64,000 nt of DNA from Nonomuraea soli (GCF_013761175.1 NZ_JACDUR010000002.1:1122816-1186815); one strand, 5' to 3'; shown: positions 19,756 through 28,321, counted from the stretch's first letter. Notes: generated from the sequence alone by a model not told the origin. Numbers and translations are program-made.

Positions 19756-20855
19756 GTGAGGGCTTCCAGGGTGGCGTCGACGTCGGCTTGTGTGGTGTAG
19801 AGGTGGAAGGACAGGCGGGTGCGGCCGGCGCGGGTGGCGGCGCGGATGCCTGCTTGGTGCAGGCGGGTGCCGTCGATGTCGAGGCTGACGATGGCGCTGT
19901 CGGAGGGTGGCAGGCCGAGGCCGGTGCGCAGGCGGTTGGCCAGGGTGAGGTTGTGGCGGTGGATGGCGGGCACTCCGATGTGGTTGAGCAGGTCGAGGGC
20001 GGGGGCGGCGCCGACGTAGCTGAACCAGGCGGGTGACAGGTCGTAGGCGCGGGCGTCGGGTGCCAGGTGCATGGGCAGGCCGTAGTAGCCGTTGTCGCGG
20101 TCGGCGGTGCCGTACCAGTTGGCGGCCAGGGGGGTCATGCGTTCGCGCAGGGCCGGTGAGAGGTAGCCGAAGGCGGCGCCGCGTGGGGCCAGGAGCCACT
20201 TGTAGGCGGCGCAGGCGAGGGCGTCGATGCCGGTGGTGGTGATGGGGAGCCAGCCGGCGGCTTGGCTGGCGTCGGCGATGACGAGGGCGCGTGCGTCGCG
20301 GGCGGCGGTGGTGATGGCGGGCAGGTCGGCGACGTGGCCGGTGGCTGATTGCACGAGGCTGAAGGCGACGGCGTCGATGCCGGGGTGGAGGGCGTCGGCG
20401 AGGCGGTCGGGTGGGGCGGTTTCGACGGTGGCGCCGGCTGTGAGCCAGGGGTAGAGGTTGCTGGTGAATTCGATGTCGGGGACGAGGACTCGGGCGCGGG
20501 GTGGCAGGGCGGTGGCGATGGTGGAGATGATCTGGCTGGCGGTGGAGCTGATGGTGATGTCGGCGGGGTCGGCGTCGATGAGGTGGGCGAAGGCGGTGCG
20601 GGCGTGGCCGACGGTGGCATCCCAGGGGTGCCAGTCGGTGGAGCCGGTGCGCCATTGGTCGAGGACGGTGGTGAGGTGGTCGGTGGCGGTGCGGGGTGGC
20701 AGGCCGTAGCTGGCGGTGTTGAGGTAGCCGGGGTGGGCGTCGAAGAGGTGGCTGTAGCCCGCGGGGCCGGAGGGGTCGGTGGGACCGGAGGGGCCGGAGG
20801 GGTCGGTGGGACCGGAGGGGCCGGAGGGCCCGATGGGCTCGGTGGGGTTGGTCAT
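19752..20855 (-). CDS. PLP-dependent class V aminotransferase-like enzyme
   Basis: 367 residues. Class V features: YLNTASYGLPP near the N-terminus, SSTASQIISTIATALPP, FSLVQSATGHVADLPAI, the Asp that contacts the PLP pyridine (VIADASQAAGW) and the Schiff-base lysine in CAAYKWLLAPRGAAF. Members include cysteine desulfurases, kynureninases and isopenicillin epimerases; the closest look is of an epimerase/desulfurase-like protein of unknown substrate. Start ATG at 20855 overlaps the GNAT stop; another ATG lies at 20867. The N-terminus has Gly-Pro-Ser/Thr-Asp-Pro repeats. Confidence 0.85.
   Translation of the reverse strand: MTNPTEPIGPSGPSGPTDPSGPSGPTDPSGPAGYSHLFDAHPGYLNTASYGLPPRTATDHLTTVLDQWRTGSTDWHPWDATVGHARTAFAHLIDADPADITISSTASQIISTIATALPPRARVLVPDIEFTSNLYPWLTAGATVETAPPDRLADALHPGIDAVAFSLVQSATGHVADLPAITTAARDARALVIADASQAAGWLPITTTGIDALACAAYKWLLAPRGAAFGYLSPALRERMTPLAANWYGTADRDNGYYGLPMHLAPDARAYDLSPAWFSYVGAAPALDLLNHIGVPAIHRHNLTLANRLRTGLGLPPSDSAIVSLDIDGTRLHQAGIRAATRAGRTRLSFHLYTTQADVDATLEALT
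20774..20827 (-). repeat. 27-bp perfect tandem duplication in the aminotransferase 5' end
   Basis: Two identical 27-bp copies at 20774-20800 and 20801-20827, with partial copies on both sides. In frame, they encode the repeating Gly-Pro-Ser-Gly-Pro-Thr-Asp-Pro-Ser tail before the catalytic fold. Confidence 0.85.
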
Positions 20856-21409
20856 CGGGCTTGCCATTCGCGGCGGAGCATGGCGTAGATGGCTTCGTCG
20901 CACCATTCGCCCTTGACGTGTTCGTTTTCGACGAGGTGGGCTTCGCGGCGCATGCCGAGTTTTTCCAGGACGCGGGCGGAGGCGGTGTTGCGGGCGTCGA
21001 GGCGGCCGATGATGCGGTGGAGGTGGAGGTCGTCGAAGCCGAGGCGGAGCATTTCGCGGGCGGCTTCTGTGGCGTAGCCGTGGCCGTGGTGGCCGGGGTG
21101 GAGGATGTAGCCGATTTCGCCTTGCCGGTGGGTGTGGCTGGTGAGGATGAGCAGGACGCTGCCGATGGTCTGGCCGGTGTCGTTGCGGGTGACGGCGAGG
21201 TCGATGATGTCGCCTTCGGCGTTGATGGTGGTGCGGTTGACGGCTTTGTCGAGGTAGGTCTGGGCGGCGGCGCGGTCGCGGGGTTCCCAGTAGAGGTAGC
21301 GGGCGACGTCGGGGCGGCTGCTGTAGGCGTGGATGGCGTCGAGGTCGTCGTGGGTGAAGGGGCGCAGGGTGAGGCGCTCGGTGGTTATGGGGTATTCGGG
21401 CTTCAGCAC
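20852..21409 (-). CDS. GNAT acetyltransferase (RimJ/RimL type)
   Basis: 185 residues. ITTERLTLRPFTHDDLDAIHAY at the start, GEIGYILHPGHHGHGYATEAAREML (acetyl-CoA loop) and RIIGRLDARNTASARVLEKLGMRREAH are family hallmarks. Acceptor may be a protein N-terminus or a small amine. GTG start at 21409 is chosen because the homology begins there. First gene of the GNAT/aminotransferase/DUF952 operon. Confidence 0.85.
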   Translation of the reverse strand: MLKPEYPITTERLTLRPFTHDDLDAIHAYSSRPDVARYLYWEPRDRAAAQTYLDKAVNRTTINAEGDIIDLAVTRNDTGQTIGSVLLILTSHTHRQGEIGYILHPGHHGHGYATEAAREMLRLGFDDLHLHRIIGRLDARNTASARVLEKLGMRREAHLVENEHVKGEWCDEAIYAMLRREWQAR

Positions 21410-21459
21410 GGGTTCGAGTCTATGGAGGGGGTTTGTGGGGGTGCGAAGGGGTTTTTGGG

Positions 21460-21783
21460 TCAGTGGGAGGTGCCGGCGAGGTTGAGGACGACGACGCCGC
21501 CGATGATGAGGACGATGCCGGCGATCTTGGGGAGGGTGAGGCTTTCTCCGAGGAACAGGGCGCCGATGACGGCGATGGCGGCGGTGCCGGCGCCGGACCA
21601 GACGGCGTAGGCGGTGCCGACTTCGAGCTGGAGTTTGAGTGCTTGGGACAGGAGGGTGAAGGAGGCGCCGTAGCCGAGGACGACGGCGGCGGTCCACCAG
21701 TTGGTCAGGCCGTTGCTGAGTTTGAGGGCGGTGGTGGCGAGGACTTCGGTGGCGATTGCGAGGGCGAGCAGGATCCAGGCCAT
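21460..21783 (-). CDS. Small multidrug resistance (SMR) efflux protein
   Basis: 107 residues and four membrane helices, the size of EmrE/SugE. The essential membrane glutamate is in AIATEVLATTALKLSNG, and the signature WSGAGTAAIAVIGALFLGESL is clear. It exchanges protons for cationic compounds (or guanidinium) as an antiparallel dimer. Start at 21783 gives the usual N-terminus MAWILLALAIATE. Confidence 0.92.
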   Translation of the reverse strand: MAWILLALAIATEVLATTALKLSNGLTNWWTAAVVLGYGASFTLLSQALKLQLEVGTAYAVWSGAGTAAIAVIGALFLGESLTLPKIAGIVLIIGGVVVLNLAGTSH

Positions 21784-21836
21784 GGTTGTGCACATTAGCT
21801 TGCGGGGTTGCTCGAATACGTGTTCCATTGGGTGGT

Positions 21837-22787
21837 GTGGGTTGGGACGCGCTTTCGCTTGTGGAGAAGGCTCGAGACGATCGGCCGTTGATCGAGCGGC
21901 GGTCGGTGCTGCGTGGCGGGTTTTTCGAGACCCAGGCGCGCACGATCATCGAGCGGGTGCCGGACTGGGCGGGGATTCCGCAGGGGTGGGCGGTCTCGCC
22001 GTACCGGGGGTGCGCGCACGCCTGTCTGGGGTGTGTGTCGCGGGGTGGTCATCGGCGGCTGGGGCTGGATGCCGGGCGTGACTTCGACACGCGGGTGGTG
22101 GTGAAGGCCAATGCGGCGGCGCGGTTCGCGCGTGAGGTGCAGCGCTGGGATGGTCAGCCGCTGGCGGTGGGGGTCAGTGGTGACTGCTATCAGGAGGCGG
22201 AGCGGGTTTACGGGTTGATGCCGCAGATCGTGGCGGCGGCGGCGCGGGCGGGGGTGGCGTTGACGGTGTACACCAAGTCGCCGCTGGTGTTGCGTGATGT
22301 GGAGGTGCTGGCGCGGTCGGGCACGCAGGTGGCGGTGTCGATCGCGTCGGTCGATGAGCGGATTCGCCGGGCGACGGAGCCGGGTGCGGTCTCGTCGCAG
22401 GCGCGGTTGGAGCTGGTGTCGGCGCTGGCGCAGGCGGGGGTGGCGACGCATGTGCTGATGGCGCCGGTGTTGCCGTTGCTGACGGATGCGGGTGATCAGC
22501 TGGCGGCGACGGTGCGGCGGATCGCGGCGTCGGGGGCGGCGGGGGTACATCCGGTGGTGTTGCGGTTGCCGTCGGGGACGCGGCAGTGGTTCCTGCAGTG
22601 GCTGGGTGAGCGGCATCCGGCGCTGGTGGCGCGGTATGAGGAGTTGTACGACCGTTCGGGGGTGCCGTCGGCGGCGTATGAGGAGCGGATCGTGGGGCAG
22701 ATCGCGCAGCTGGCGGCTTCGTATGGGATGGCGCCGGTGGGTGCGCCGGTGGTGGCGCGGCCGTTCGACCAGCTGAGCCTGGTCTGA
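21837..22787 (+). CDS. Radical SAM protein of the Rv2578c type
   Basis: 316 residues. The iron-sulfur cluster motif is Cys59-x3-Cys63-x2-Cys66 (PYRGCAHACLGC). Later parts match the Rv2578c/SplB-like group: GVSGDCYQEAER, YTKSPLVLRDVEVLA, VSIASVDERIRRATEPGAVSSQARLELV. The reaction is unknown for this group. GTG at 21837 gives a start close to the homologous core; 53 bp separate it from the divergent SMR gene. Confidence 0.85.
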   Translation: MGWDALSLVEKARDDRPLIERRSVLRGGFFETQARTIIERVPDWAGIPQGWAVSPYRGCAHACLGCVSRGGHRRLGLDAGRDFDTRVVVKANAAARFAREVQRWDGQPLAVGVSGDCYQEAERVYGLMPQIVAAAARAGVALTVYTKSPLVLRDVEVLARSGTQVAVSIASVDERIRRATEPGAVSSQARLELVSALAQAGVATHVLMAPVLPLLTDAGDQLAATVRRIAASGAAGVHPVVLRLPSGTRQWFLQWLGERHPALVARYEELYDRSGVPSAAYEERIVGQIAQLAASYGMAPVGAPVVARPFDQLSLV

Positions 22788-22987
22788 AAGGCGACTTGCG
22801 GAGGGCGGCTTGCAGAGGCTGGCCTGATGAGGGCGGCCTGGAGAGGGCTTGCCTGGAGAGGACCGGGCCGGAAGGGCGAGGCCGGATGGGCTGGGCTGGA
22901 AGGGCTGGGCTGGAAGGGTCGGGCTGCGGAGGGCTGGTCTGAAAGGCTGGTCTGAATTCGGTTGACCTGGTGGCTACGGTGGTGGGC
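22788..22987 (+). repeat. Degenerate G-rich repeats between two genes
   Basis: The 200-bp gap has no gene. It is built of drifting copies of a GGCTGG-type unit: GGGCTGGGCTGGAA twice (22888, 22902) and GGCTGGTCTGAAA/T twice (22932, 22945), with weaker copies before. The start of the next gene follows directly. Confidence 0.7.
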
Positions 22988-23713
22988 ATGCAGATCATCG
23001 ACGTTGAGGCGTTCGTCCGTGACGGTTTCGTCAAGCTGACGGGCGCGTCGCCGCGTGAGCTCGCCGATGCGGCGCGGGCGCAGGTGTGGGCGCAGATCGG
23101 CCGCTCCCCCGACGACGCTTCCGGGTGGGATGAGCCGGTGGTGTGGGCGTCGGACATGACGGGTCAGGGGCCGCTGGGTGAGGTGGCGCGCAGTCATCTG
23201 GTGGCTGAGGCGCTGGATGTGGTGTGCGGGAAGGGCGGCTGGGCGCCGCGGGGTGCGCTGGGAATGATTCCGGTGCGGTTCCCTGGCAGGGCGGTCATCG
23301 ACGATCGGGGCTGGCACATCGATGCGAATGTGGTGCTGCCGGACGGCGGGTATGCGACCGGTGGGCGTCCGCAGACGATGTTGCTGCTGACGTTGTTGTC
23401 GTCGGTGGGTGCCGATGACGCGCCGACGCGGATCCGGGTGGGTTCGCATCGGGCGGTCGCGGCGGCGCTGGAGGGGCGGGTGCTGGATCCGATGGAGGCG
23501 GGTCCGGTGGTCGATGAGGCCAGCCGTGGATTCCCGGTGGCGCACGCGACCGGTGAGCCGGGGGATGTGTTCTTGGTGCATCCGTTCACGGTGCACGCCG
23601 CCGATGAGCATCGGGGTGGTGTGCCGCGGTTCATGGCGCAGTCGCCGGTGTTCCTCACCGAGCCGGTGGTGGTGGAGGGGGCGAATCTGCTGGCGCGGGC
23701 GTTGCGAGGGTAG
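22988..23713 (+). CDS. Phytanoyl-CoA dioxygenase-like Fe(II)/2-oxoglutarate enzyme
   Basis: 241 residues, one double-stranded beta-helix domain. His110 and Asp112 (GWHIDAN), His203 (FTVHAA) and the 2-oxoglutarate-binding Arg214 (GVPRFMAQ) are at the expected places. The substrate is unknown; relatives hydroxylate antibiotics, lipids or small alcohols. Start ATG at 22988. Its last 59 bp overlap the end of the convergent hydrolase gene. Confidence 0.8.
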   Translation: MQIIDVEAFVRDGFVKLTGASPRELADAARAQVWAQIGRSPDDASGWDEPVVWASDMTGQGPLGEVARSHLVAEALDVVCGKGGWAPRGALGMIPVRFPGRAVIDDRGWHIDANVVLPDGGYATGGRPQTMLLLTLLSSVGADDAPTRIRVGSHRAVAAALEGRVLDPMEAGPVVDEASRGFPVAHATGEPGDVFLVHPFTVHAADEHRGGVPRFMAQSPVFLTEPVVVEGANLLARALRG

Positions 23714-24410
23714 CCAGTTCGGCGGCGTCGTGGGCGCTGAAGACGCGTACGGTGTCGGCGGGCAGGTGGTCGAGGCGTCGGCGGGTGGCTTGGCGGGTGC
23801 GATGGTGGGTGGCGACCATGGCTTCGCTCAGGCGGGTGGGGCGGTCGGGGTGGCGGTTGAAGTAGGCGTCGCCGGCGTGCAAAAGCCAGGGGGTCGGGCC
23901 GCCGGTGTGGACGGCGACGCCGCAGTGGCCTGGGCTGTGGCCGGGCAGCGGGACGAGGAACAGGTCGTCGAGGCCGTCGAGGGGTAGGGCGGTGAGGCCG
24001 CCGATCCAGGGCTGTCCGGCGCCGTGGTAGGTGGTCCAGCGGGGGTGGTGGGCCCATTGGGCGGGCTGGTAGCGGGAGTGGGTGCGGGCGGTGTGCTCGT
24101 CGGCGTGCAGGTGGATGCGGGCGTGGGGGAAGCGGGGCAGGGCTCCGGCGTGGTCGAAGTCCAGGTGGGTCAGGACGATGTCGGTGACGTCGGTGCGGTT
24201 GATGCCGCGGGCTTTGAGCTGGGCGGTGATGGTTTGTACGGGGTCGAGGGCGGGGTTGAGCAGCCATTTCGACACCAGGGGGATGTGGGTGTCGATGCCG
24301 GTGTCGACCAGGACGAGGCCGGTGTCGTGTTCGATGAGCAGGACGTGGCAGACGGTGGGGCTGGTGCCGCGGGGCCGCATGGAGCCGCAGTTGAGGTGAT
24401 GGATCTTCAT
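23655..24410 (-). CDS. Metallo-beta-lactamase-fold hydrolase
   Basis: 251 residues. The metal site HLDFDHAGAL (HxDxDH), the following His of PLPGHSPGHCGV, Asp of LLHAGDAYF and the late His of VFSAHD are visible. The pattern resembles N-acyl homoserine lactonase-like (AiiA) proteins (HLDxDHAG, GHxPGH). It ends in a proline-rich tail that overlaps the dioxygenase gene. Confidence 0.85.
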   Translation of the reverse strand: MKIHHLNCGSMRPRGTSPTVCHVLLIEHDTGLVLVDTGIDTHIPLVSKWLLNPALDPVQTITAQLKARGINRTDVTDIVLTHLDFDHAGALPRFPHARIHLHADEHTARTHSRYQPAQWAHHPRWTTYHGAGQPWIGGLTALPLDGLDDLFLVPLPGHSPGHCGVAVHTGGPTPWLLHAGDAYFNRHPDRPTRLSEAMVATHHRTRQATRRRLDHLPADTVRVFSAHDAAELATLATPAPADSPPPPPPAR

Positions 24411-24431
24411 CTGTCCCAGTATGGTCGGCGG

Positions 24432-24932
24432 ATGGAAATTCGGGTCGGGGATGCGGGCGATGTGCCCGCGGTGCTGGCGATGTTCGACAGCGCGGTGGCG
24501 TGGATGGTGGCGCGGGGCCGTACGGGGCAGTGGGGTGATCAGCCGTTCACCGGCAACGCCAAGCGTGAGGAGCAGGTGCGGGCGTGGGCGGCGTCGGGTG
24601 GCATGCGGATCGCGGTGCTGGACGGGGTGCCCGCGGGGACGGTGACGGTGGGTGAGGTGCCGCCGTCGTATGTGAAGGCGTCGCCTGAGCCGGAGTTGTA
24701 TGTGCAGGCGCTGGTGATCGATCGGGCGTTCGCCGGGCGCAAGGTGGGTGCGGGGTTGCTGGAGTGGGCCGAGCGGGAGGCCAGGGCGCGCGGCAGGCGG
24801 GTGTTGCGGGTGGACTGCTATGCCGGTGACGGCGGGGATCTGGTGCGGTTCTACGAGGGGTGCGGGTTCGTGCGGGAGGAGCCGTTCACGGTGGGTCAGT
24901 GGCCGGGGATGGTGTTGCGCATGGAGGTGTGA
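24432..24932 (+). CDS. GNAT acetyltransferase
   Basis: 166 residues. N-terminal IRVGDAGDVPAVLAMF, central strand LYVQALVIDRAFAGRKVGAGLLEWAEREARARG (acetyl-CoA binding) and C-terminal VDCYAGDGGDLVRFYEGCGFVREEPF. It is divergent from the hydrolase with 21 bp between starts. Substrate unknown. Confidence 0.87.
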   Translation: MEIRVGDAGDVPAVLAMFDSAVAWMVARGRTGQWGDQPFTGNAKREEQVRAWAASGGMRIAVLDGVPAGTVTVGEVPPSYVKASPEPELYVQALVIDRAFAGRKVGAGLLEWAEREARARGRRVLRVDCYAGDGGDLVRFYEGCGFVREEPFTVGQWPGMVLRMEV

Positions 24933-24990
24933 GGACCCGCGGGAGGCGGGCCCTCACAGGCGGCCCGTGGGAGGTGGGCCCCTCACGGGC
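24931..24990. terminator. Two consecutive hairpins between convergent genes
   Basis: Hairpin 1 (24931-24955): GAGG and CCCGC arms pair with GCGGG and CCTC. Hairpin 2 (24963-24990): GCCCGTG pairs with CACGGGC. They fill the short gap between the GNAT gene and the convergent SDR gene and could act in both directions. Confidence 0.6.
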
Positions 24991-24999
24991 GGTGGCCGG

Positions 25000-25752
25000 T
25001 TACCAGGGCAGGGGGCCTTCCTGGCTGTGGAAGGCGCCCGTCGGGCCGTCGTGGCCGAGGGTGGCCAGGCGCACGACGATGGCGGCGCCCTGGGCGGGGG
25101 TGAGCACGCCGGTGTGGCCGTTGATGGCGGTGTCGACGTAGCCGGGGGCGGCGGCGTTGACGAGGATGCCGTCCTTGCGCAGCTCGTTGGCGTACTGCAG
25201 GGTGAGCGCGTTCAGGGCGGTCTTCGACGGGGAGTAGGCGGCCGATGTCAGCCCTGACAGGGGGCCGTCGACCTGCGCGGTCATGGTCAGCGAGGCGGAG
25301 TGGCTCGACAGGTTGACGATGCGCGCGGCCGCAGATCGCCGCAGCAGGGGCAGCATCGTGTTGGTCACGGTGATCACGGCGAAGACGTTGGTGTCGAAGA
25401 CGGCGCGGACCAGGTCCACGTCGACGGAGCTGGGCGCGCGGTCGCGGGCGTCCTGCGGGGCGGCGTGACCTGATCCGGTGATGGCGGCGTTGTTGACCAG
25501 GACGTCGAGGCGGCCGAAGCGGTCGTCGATCCAGGAGGCGGCGGCGTGCACGGTGGCGGCGTCGGTGACGTCCAGCGTGAGGGCGTGGGCGTGGCCGCCG
25601 GTGGCGCGGATGGCGGCGGCGGCCCGCTCGCCGCGGTGGGGGTCGCGGGCGCCGATGAGGACGGTCGTTCCCCGGGCGGCGAGCAGGTCGGCGGTGGCGC
25701 GGCCGATGCCGGTGGCGGCGCCGGTGATGAGGGCGATCGGGGGCTGGTTCAT
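25000..25752 (-). CDS. Short-chain dehydrogenase/reductase
   Basis: 250 residues, classical SDR. Glycine-rich cofactor loop TGAATGIGRA, NNAA motif, catalytic Ser in NLSSHSAS, YSPSKTALNALT (Tyr and Lys) and PGYVDTAING. The arginine after the second strand (GARDPHR) suggests NADP(H). Substrate unknown. Confidence 0.9.
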   Translation of the reverse strand: MNQPPIALITGAATGIGRATADLLAARGTTVLIGARDPHRGERAAAAIRATGGHAHALTLDVTDAATVHAAASWIDDRFGRLDVLVNNAAITGSGHAAPQDARDRAPSSVDVDLVRAVFDTNVFAVITVTNTMLPLLRRSAAARIVNLSSHSASLTMTAQVDGPLSGLTSAAYSPSKTALNALTLQYANELRKDGILVNAAAPGYVDTAINGHTGVLTPAQGAAIVVRLATLGHDGPTGAFHSQEGPLPW

Positions 25753-25830
25753 GGGTGGTCCCTACCGTGGTGGCGTGTTGGTCTTCATGGAGATGCCGCC
25801 GCGGTGGGTGGTGTGACGGGTGCGGGATGC

Positions 25831-25847
25831 GAGGTGTGTCACACCTC
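25831..25847. promoter_or_regulatory. Near-perfect 17-bp palindrome at the end of the HXXEE gene
   Basis: GAGGTGTGTCACACCTC: two 8-bp arms around one base. It overlaps the stop codon of the HXXEE gene and lies about 80 bp upstream of the SDR start, so it may be an operator for the SDR gene rather than a terminator. Confidence 0.35.
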
Positions 25848-26411
25848 CGCTTTGAGGCGGCGGTTCTCCTGGACCAGGAAGGTGATCAGCAGCGCGCTCA
25901 TGATCAGGTGGCCTGCCGCGGTGTAGAGGCCGGGGAAGTAGCCGCCCTTGATGATGGGGAAGACGAAGTGCGCGATGCCGTTGAGCAGGCCGGCGCCCAG
26001 GGCGTACCACCACAGGAAGAAGTTGGCGACCCTGATCCGGTAGAGGGCTCCGGCGCCGGCGAAGAAGTAGAGGGCGCCGAATCCGAAGACGAACACCAGC
26101 AGGAACTCCTTCTCGGGCCAGTCGCGTGGCGAGTTGAACAGTTCGACGATTTCGTGGGGGAAGCCGCCGGTGTACTCCTCCGCCATGTGGATGAGCTGGA
26201 ATCCGACCGCGCACAGGTAGACGGCGATCACTTTGCGGGATCGTACGGGGCGGGTGTAGCTGAAGGTGATCCAGCCGCTCCAGCCGAGCACGCTGGCCAC
26301 CACGAGGATCACCGCGCCCTGCAGGGGCAGGGTGGAAAGGGCCCAGGCGCAGAAGGCGAGGGCCAGGATCGCCATCACGATCGCCGAATAGGGTTCAGGT
26401 CGTCGGGTCAT
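25839..26411 (-). CDS. HXXEE-family membrane protein
   Basis: 190 residues with about five hydrophobic helices. The family motif H-x-x-E-E is seen in LIHMAEEYTGGFP (about residue 75). The family is thought to be membrane enzymes or transporters of unknown substrate. Divergent from the following gene across a large inverted repeat. Confidence 0.8.
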   Translation of the reverse strand: MTRRPEPYSAIVMAILALAFCAWALSTLPLQGAVILVVASVLGWSGWITFSYTRPVRSRKVIAVYLCAVGFQLIHMAEEYTGGFPHEIVELFNSPRDWPEKEFLLVFVFGFGALYFFAGAGALYRIRVANFFLWWYALGAGLLNGIAHFVFPIIKGGYFPGLYTAAGHLIMSALLITFLVQENRRLKAEV

Positions 26412-26442
26412 GGCCGGAACGGTAGGGAGCGGGCGGGGGCAG

Positions 26443-26502
26443 CCGCGTCGGTCAGGTGACTGATCCGCGTCGCCGTACCCATCAGTCGCGTGACCGACGC
26501 GG
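26443..26502. promoter_or_regulatory. Large 22-bp inverted repeat in a divergent promoter region
   Basis: Left arm 26443-26464 and right arm 26481-26502 pair at 20 of 22 positions (an outer 12-bp perfect block, CCGCGTCGGTCA with TGACCGACGCGG, and an inner 7-bp block, GACTGAT with ATCAGTC), with a 16-bp loop. It sits between divergent starts at 26411 and 26535 and thus probably controls one or both genes, as a dimer or tetramer operator or a cruciform. Confidence 0.6.
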
Positions 26503-26534
26503 GGTGCGAGGGGCGCGGCCTAGCGTCCGGCGTC

Positions 26535-27860
26535 ATGAGATGGATCAGGGTGGCGGTGCCGGCCTCCGGGGCCGTGCTGGTGGCGGGGTTGCTGGCGGCG
26601 TCTCCGGCTTGGGCGCATGAGGTCGGGGCCGGGCAGGAGGTGCGGGTGACGCAGACCTTCGGCTCGGGTGAGGTGACGCTGGTGATCGGCGGTGGGGCTC
26701 CGTTGCGGGTGGATGCCCGGGCTGCCCGGCCTGTGCGGGTGCGGCTGTCGTTGCGGTCGTTGACGGACGGGAGCGTGTCGGCAGACTCGGTGTGGGCGGG
26801 CTCGCTGACGGACGGTTCGGTGACGGACGGTTCGGTGACGGACGGTTCGGTGACGGACGGTTCGGTGACGGACGGTTCGGTGACGATGAGCTCGCCGCGG
26901 CAGGGTGGGCAGACCGCTGTGCTGAGCGCTGACCATGACGGGCCGTACGAGCTGGGTGTCGGTGTCGGTGACGAGGTCTCGGTGATCCCGATCCGGGTGG
27001 CGGCGGCCGGTGGCGCGTGGTGGGCGATGCTGGGTGACGGCGCGGTCCTGGCGCTCGGGCTGCTGCTGGTGGGCGGGGTGCTGGCCGGCAGGATGTCCGC
27101 TGCCTTGGTGGGGGCGGCGAGTGCCGCCGCCGCGGTGGCGGCCGTGGTGATGCTGCTGCGGCCGTACCTGCCGTCGACCTCGCAGCGGCCGGTCGCCGAC
27201 CCTGGTCTGCCGTACGCGCAGGGCTGGGTGTCGACGCTGCCGGCCAGGCCCGCCGCGGGGGCGGCGTTCACGCTGACGGTGCGTCTGACGGACGGCGCGA
27301 CCGGGCGGCCGGTGGACGACCTGGCCGTCCACCACGAGGCTCTGGCCCATGTGGTGGTGACCAGCCAGGACGGTGCGTTCTTCCGGCACGTGCACCCGCT
27401 GCGGGTCGCGCCGGGGGTGCTGGCGGTACGGCTGAGCGTGCCGCGGCCGGGTCGCTACCTGGTGCACACCGAGATGGAGCGGCGGCAGTCGGGCGGGCAG
27501 CTGCTGCCGGGCGGGTTCGACGTGTTTGGCGGGGGTTCCGGTGAGAGTTCGGCGCCGCCCGTGTCGGGGGAGGTCGTGGTGCCGCGCCTGTCCCCCGCTG
27601 TGCCGGTCGCCGGGAGTCCGGTGACTGTTGATGTGGCCGTGCGGGGGCCGCTTGCGCCGTGGCTGGGCATGCCCGGCCATCTGATCGTCAGGAGCGAGGA
27701 CGGCGAGCAGCTGGCGCACGTCCATGGGACGGCGCAGGGCGCGTCGGCGTTGCGTTTCACGTTCACGTTGCCGCGGGCGGGGCGGTATCTGGCGTGGGTG
27801 CAGTGCCTGGAGGCGGGCGAGCTGGTGACGCGGTCGTTCACTGTGGAGGTGGAGCGATGA
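26535..27860 (+). CDS. Exported YtkA-like/copper-resistance-type membrane protein
   Basis: 441 residues. Signal peptide (residues 1-26, ending SPAWA), a first extracytoplasmic domain interrupted by SVTDG repeats, a pair of membrane helices around residues 165-215, then two YtkA-like beta domains. These contain HHEALAHVVVTSQDGAFFRHVHP and MPGHLIVRSEDGEQLAHVHG, each with several His and a Met that could bind a metal. Start ATG at 26535. It is coupled by ATGA to a smaller FixH/YtkA-like gene. Copper or other metal handling is plausible but unproved. Confidence 0.75.
   Translation: MRWIRVAVPASGAVLVAGLLAASPAWAHEVGAGQEVRVTQTFGSGEVTLVIGGGAPLRVDARAARPVRVRLSLRSLTDGSVSADSVWAGSLTDGSVTDGSVTDGSVTDGSVTDGSVTMSSPRQGGQTAVLSADHDGPYELGVGVGDEVSVIPIRVAAAGGAWWAMLGDGAVLALGLLLVGGVLAGRMSAALVGAASAAAAVAAVVMLLRPYLPSTSQRPVADPGLPYAQGWVSTLPARPAAGAAFTLTVRLTDGATGRPVDDLAVHHEALAHVVVTSQDGAFFRHVHPLRVAPGVLAVRLSVPRPGRYLVHTEMERRQSGGQLLPGGFDVFGGGSGESSAPPVSGEVVVPRLSPAVPVAGSPVTVDVAVRGPLAPWLGMPGHLIVRSEDGEQLAHVHGTAQGASALRFTFTLPRAGRYLAWVQCLEAGELVTRSFTVEVER
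26806..26880 (+). repeat. Five perfect 15-bp tandem copies in a coding region
   Basis: TGACGGACGGTTCGG occurs at 26806, 26821, 26836, 26851 and 26866 without a mismatch, encoding TDGSV repeats. Perfect identity suggests recent expansion and possible length variation between strains. Confidence 0.9.
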
Positions 27861-28219
27861 CAGCGACGACGGTGATGAGGTGGGCGGCCTTGTGCCTGCT
27901 GGTGGCGGGTGTGCTGTTGGCCCTCACGGCGGGTGGGTCGCGCAGTGTTCAGGCGGCGGGCACCCGCTATGCCGTCACGGTGGTGCCGGGCGAGCGGGTC
28001 GAGGTGCGGGTGACGTCGGGTGTGGCCAGGGCGGTGACGCTGGCGGCGGTCATGCCGGGCATGGGTCACGCGCTGCCGCCGGTGGAGACCGTGGAGGCCG
28101 GGCCCGGCAGGTTCGTCGCCGCGGGGCCGGTGTTCACGATGGACGGCGTGTGGGAGCTGGTGGTCACGGTGTCGGGACAGCGGGGCGAGGAGCTGATCAC
28201 CGTCACGGTACTGGTGTGA
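27857..28219 (+). CDS. FixH/YtkA-like small membrane protein
   Basis: 120 residues. One membrane helix (about residues 8-27) followed by an immunoglobulin-like beta domain carrying VMPGMGHALPPVE, typical of FixH/YtkA proteins, and VFTMDGVWELVVTV. ATG overlaps the preceding stop (ATGA). The MPGMGH motif suggests metal contact. It probably works with the preceding protein in the cell envelope. Confidence 0.78.
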   Translation: MTATTVMRWAALCLLVAGVLLALTAGGSRSVQAAGTRYAVTVVPGERVEVRVTSGVARAVTLAAVMPGMGHALPPVETVEAGPGRFVAAGPVFTMDGVWELVVTVSGQRGEELITVTVLV

Positions 28220-28321
28220 CGGCGTGGCGGTTCAGTCGGATGACGGAGGCGGCGGGCCGGGGGCGGGTTCTAGCGTCGGCGGCATGAAGCTGATCGATGC
28301 GTCGAGGGTCGCGGAGGGCTC

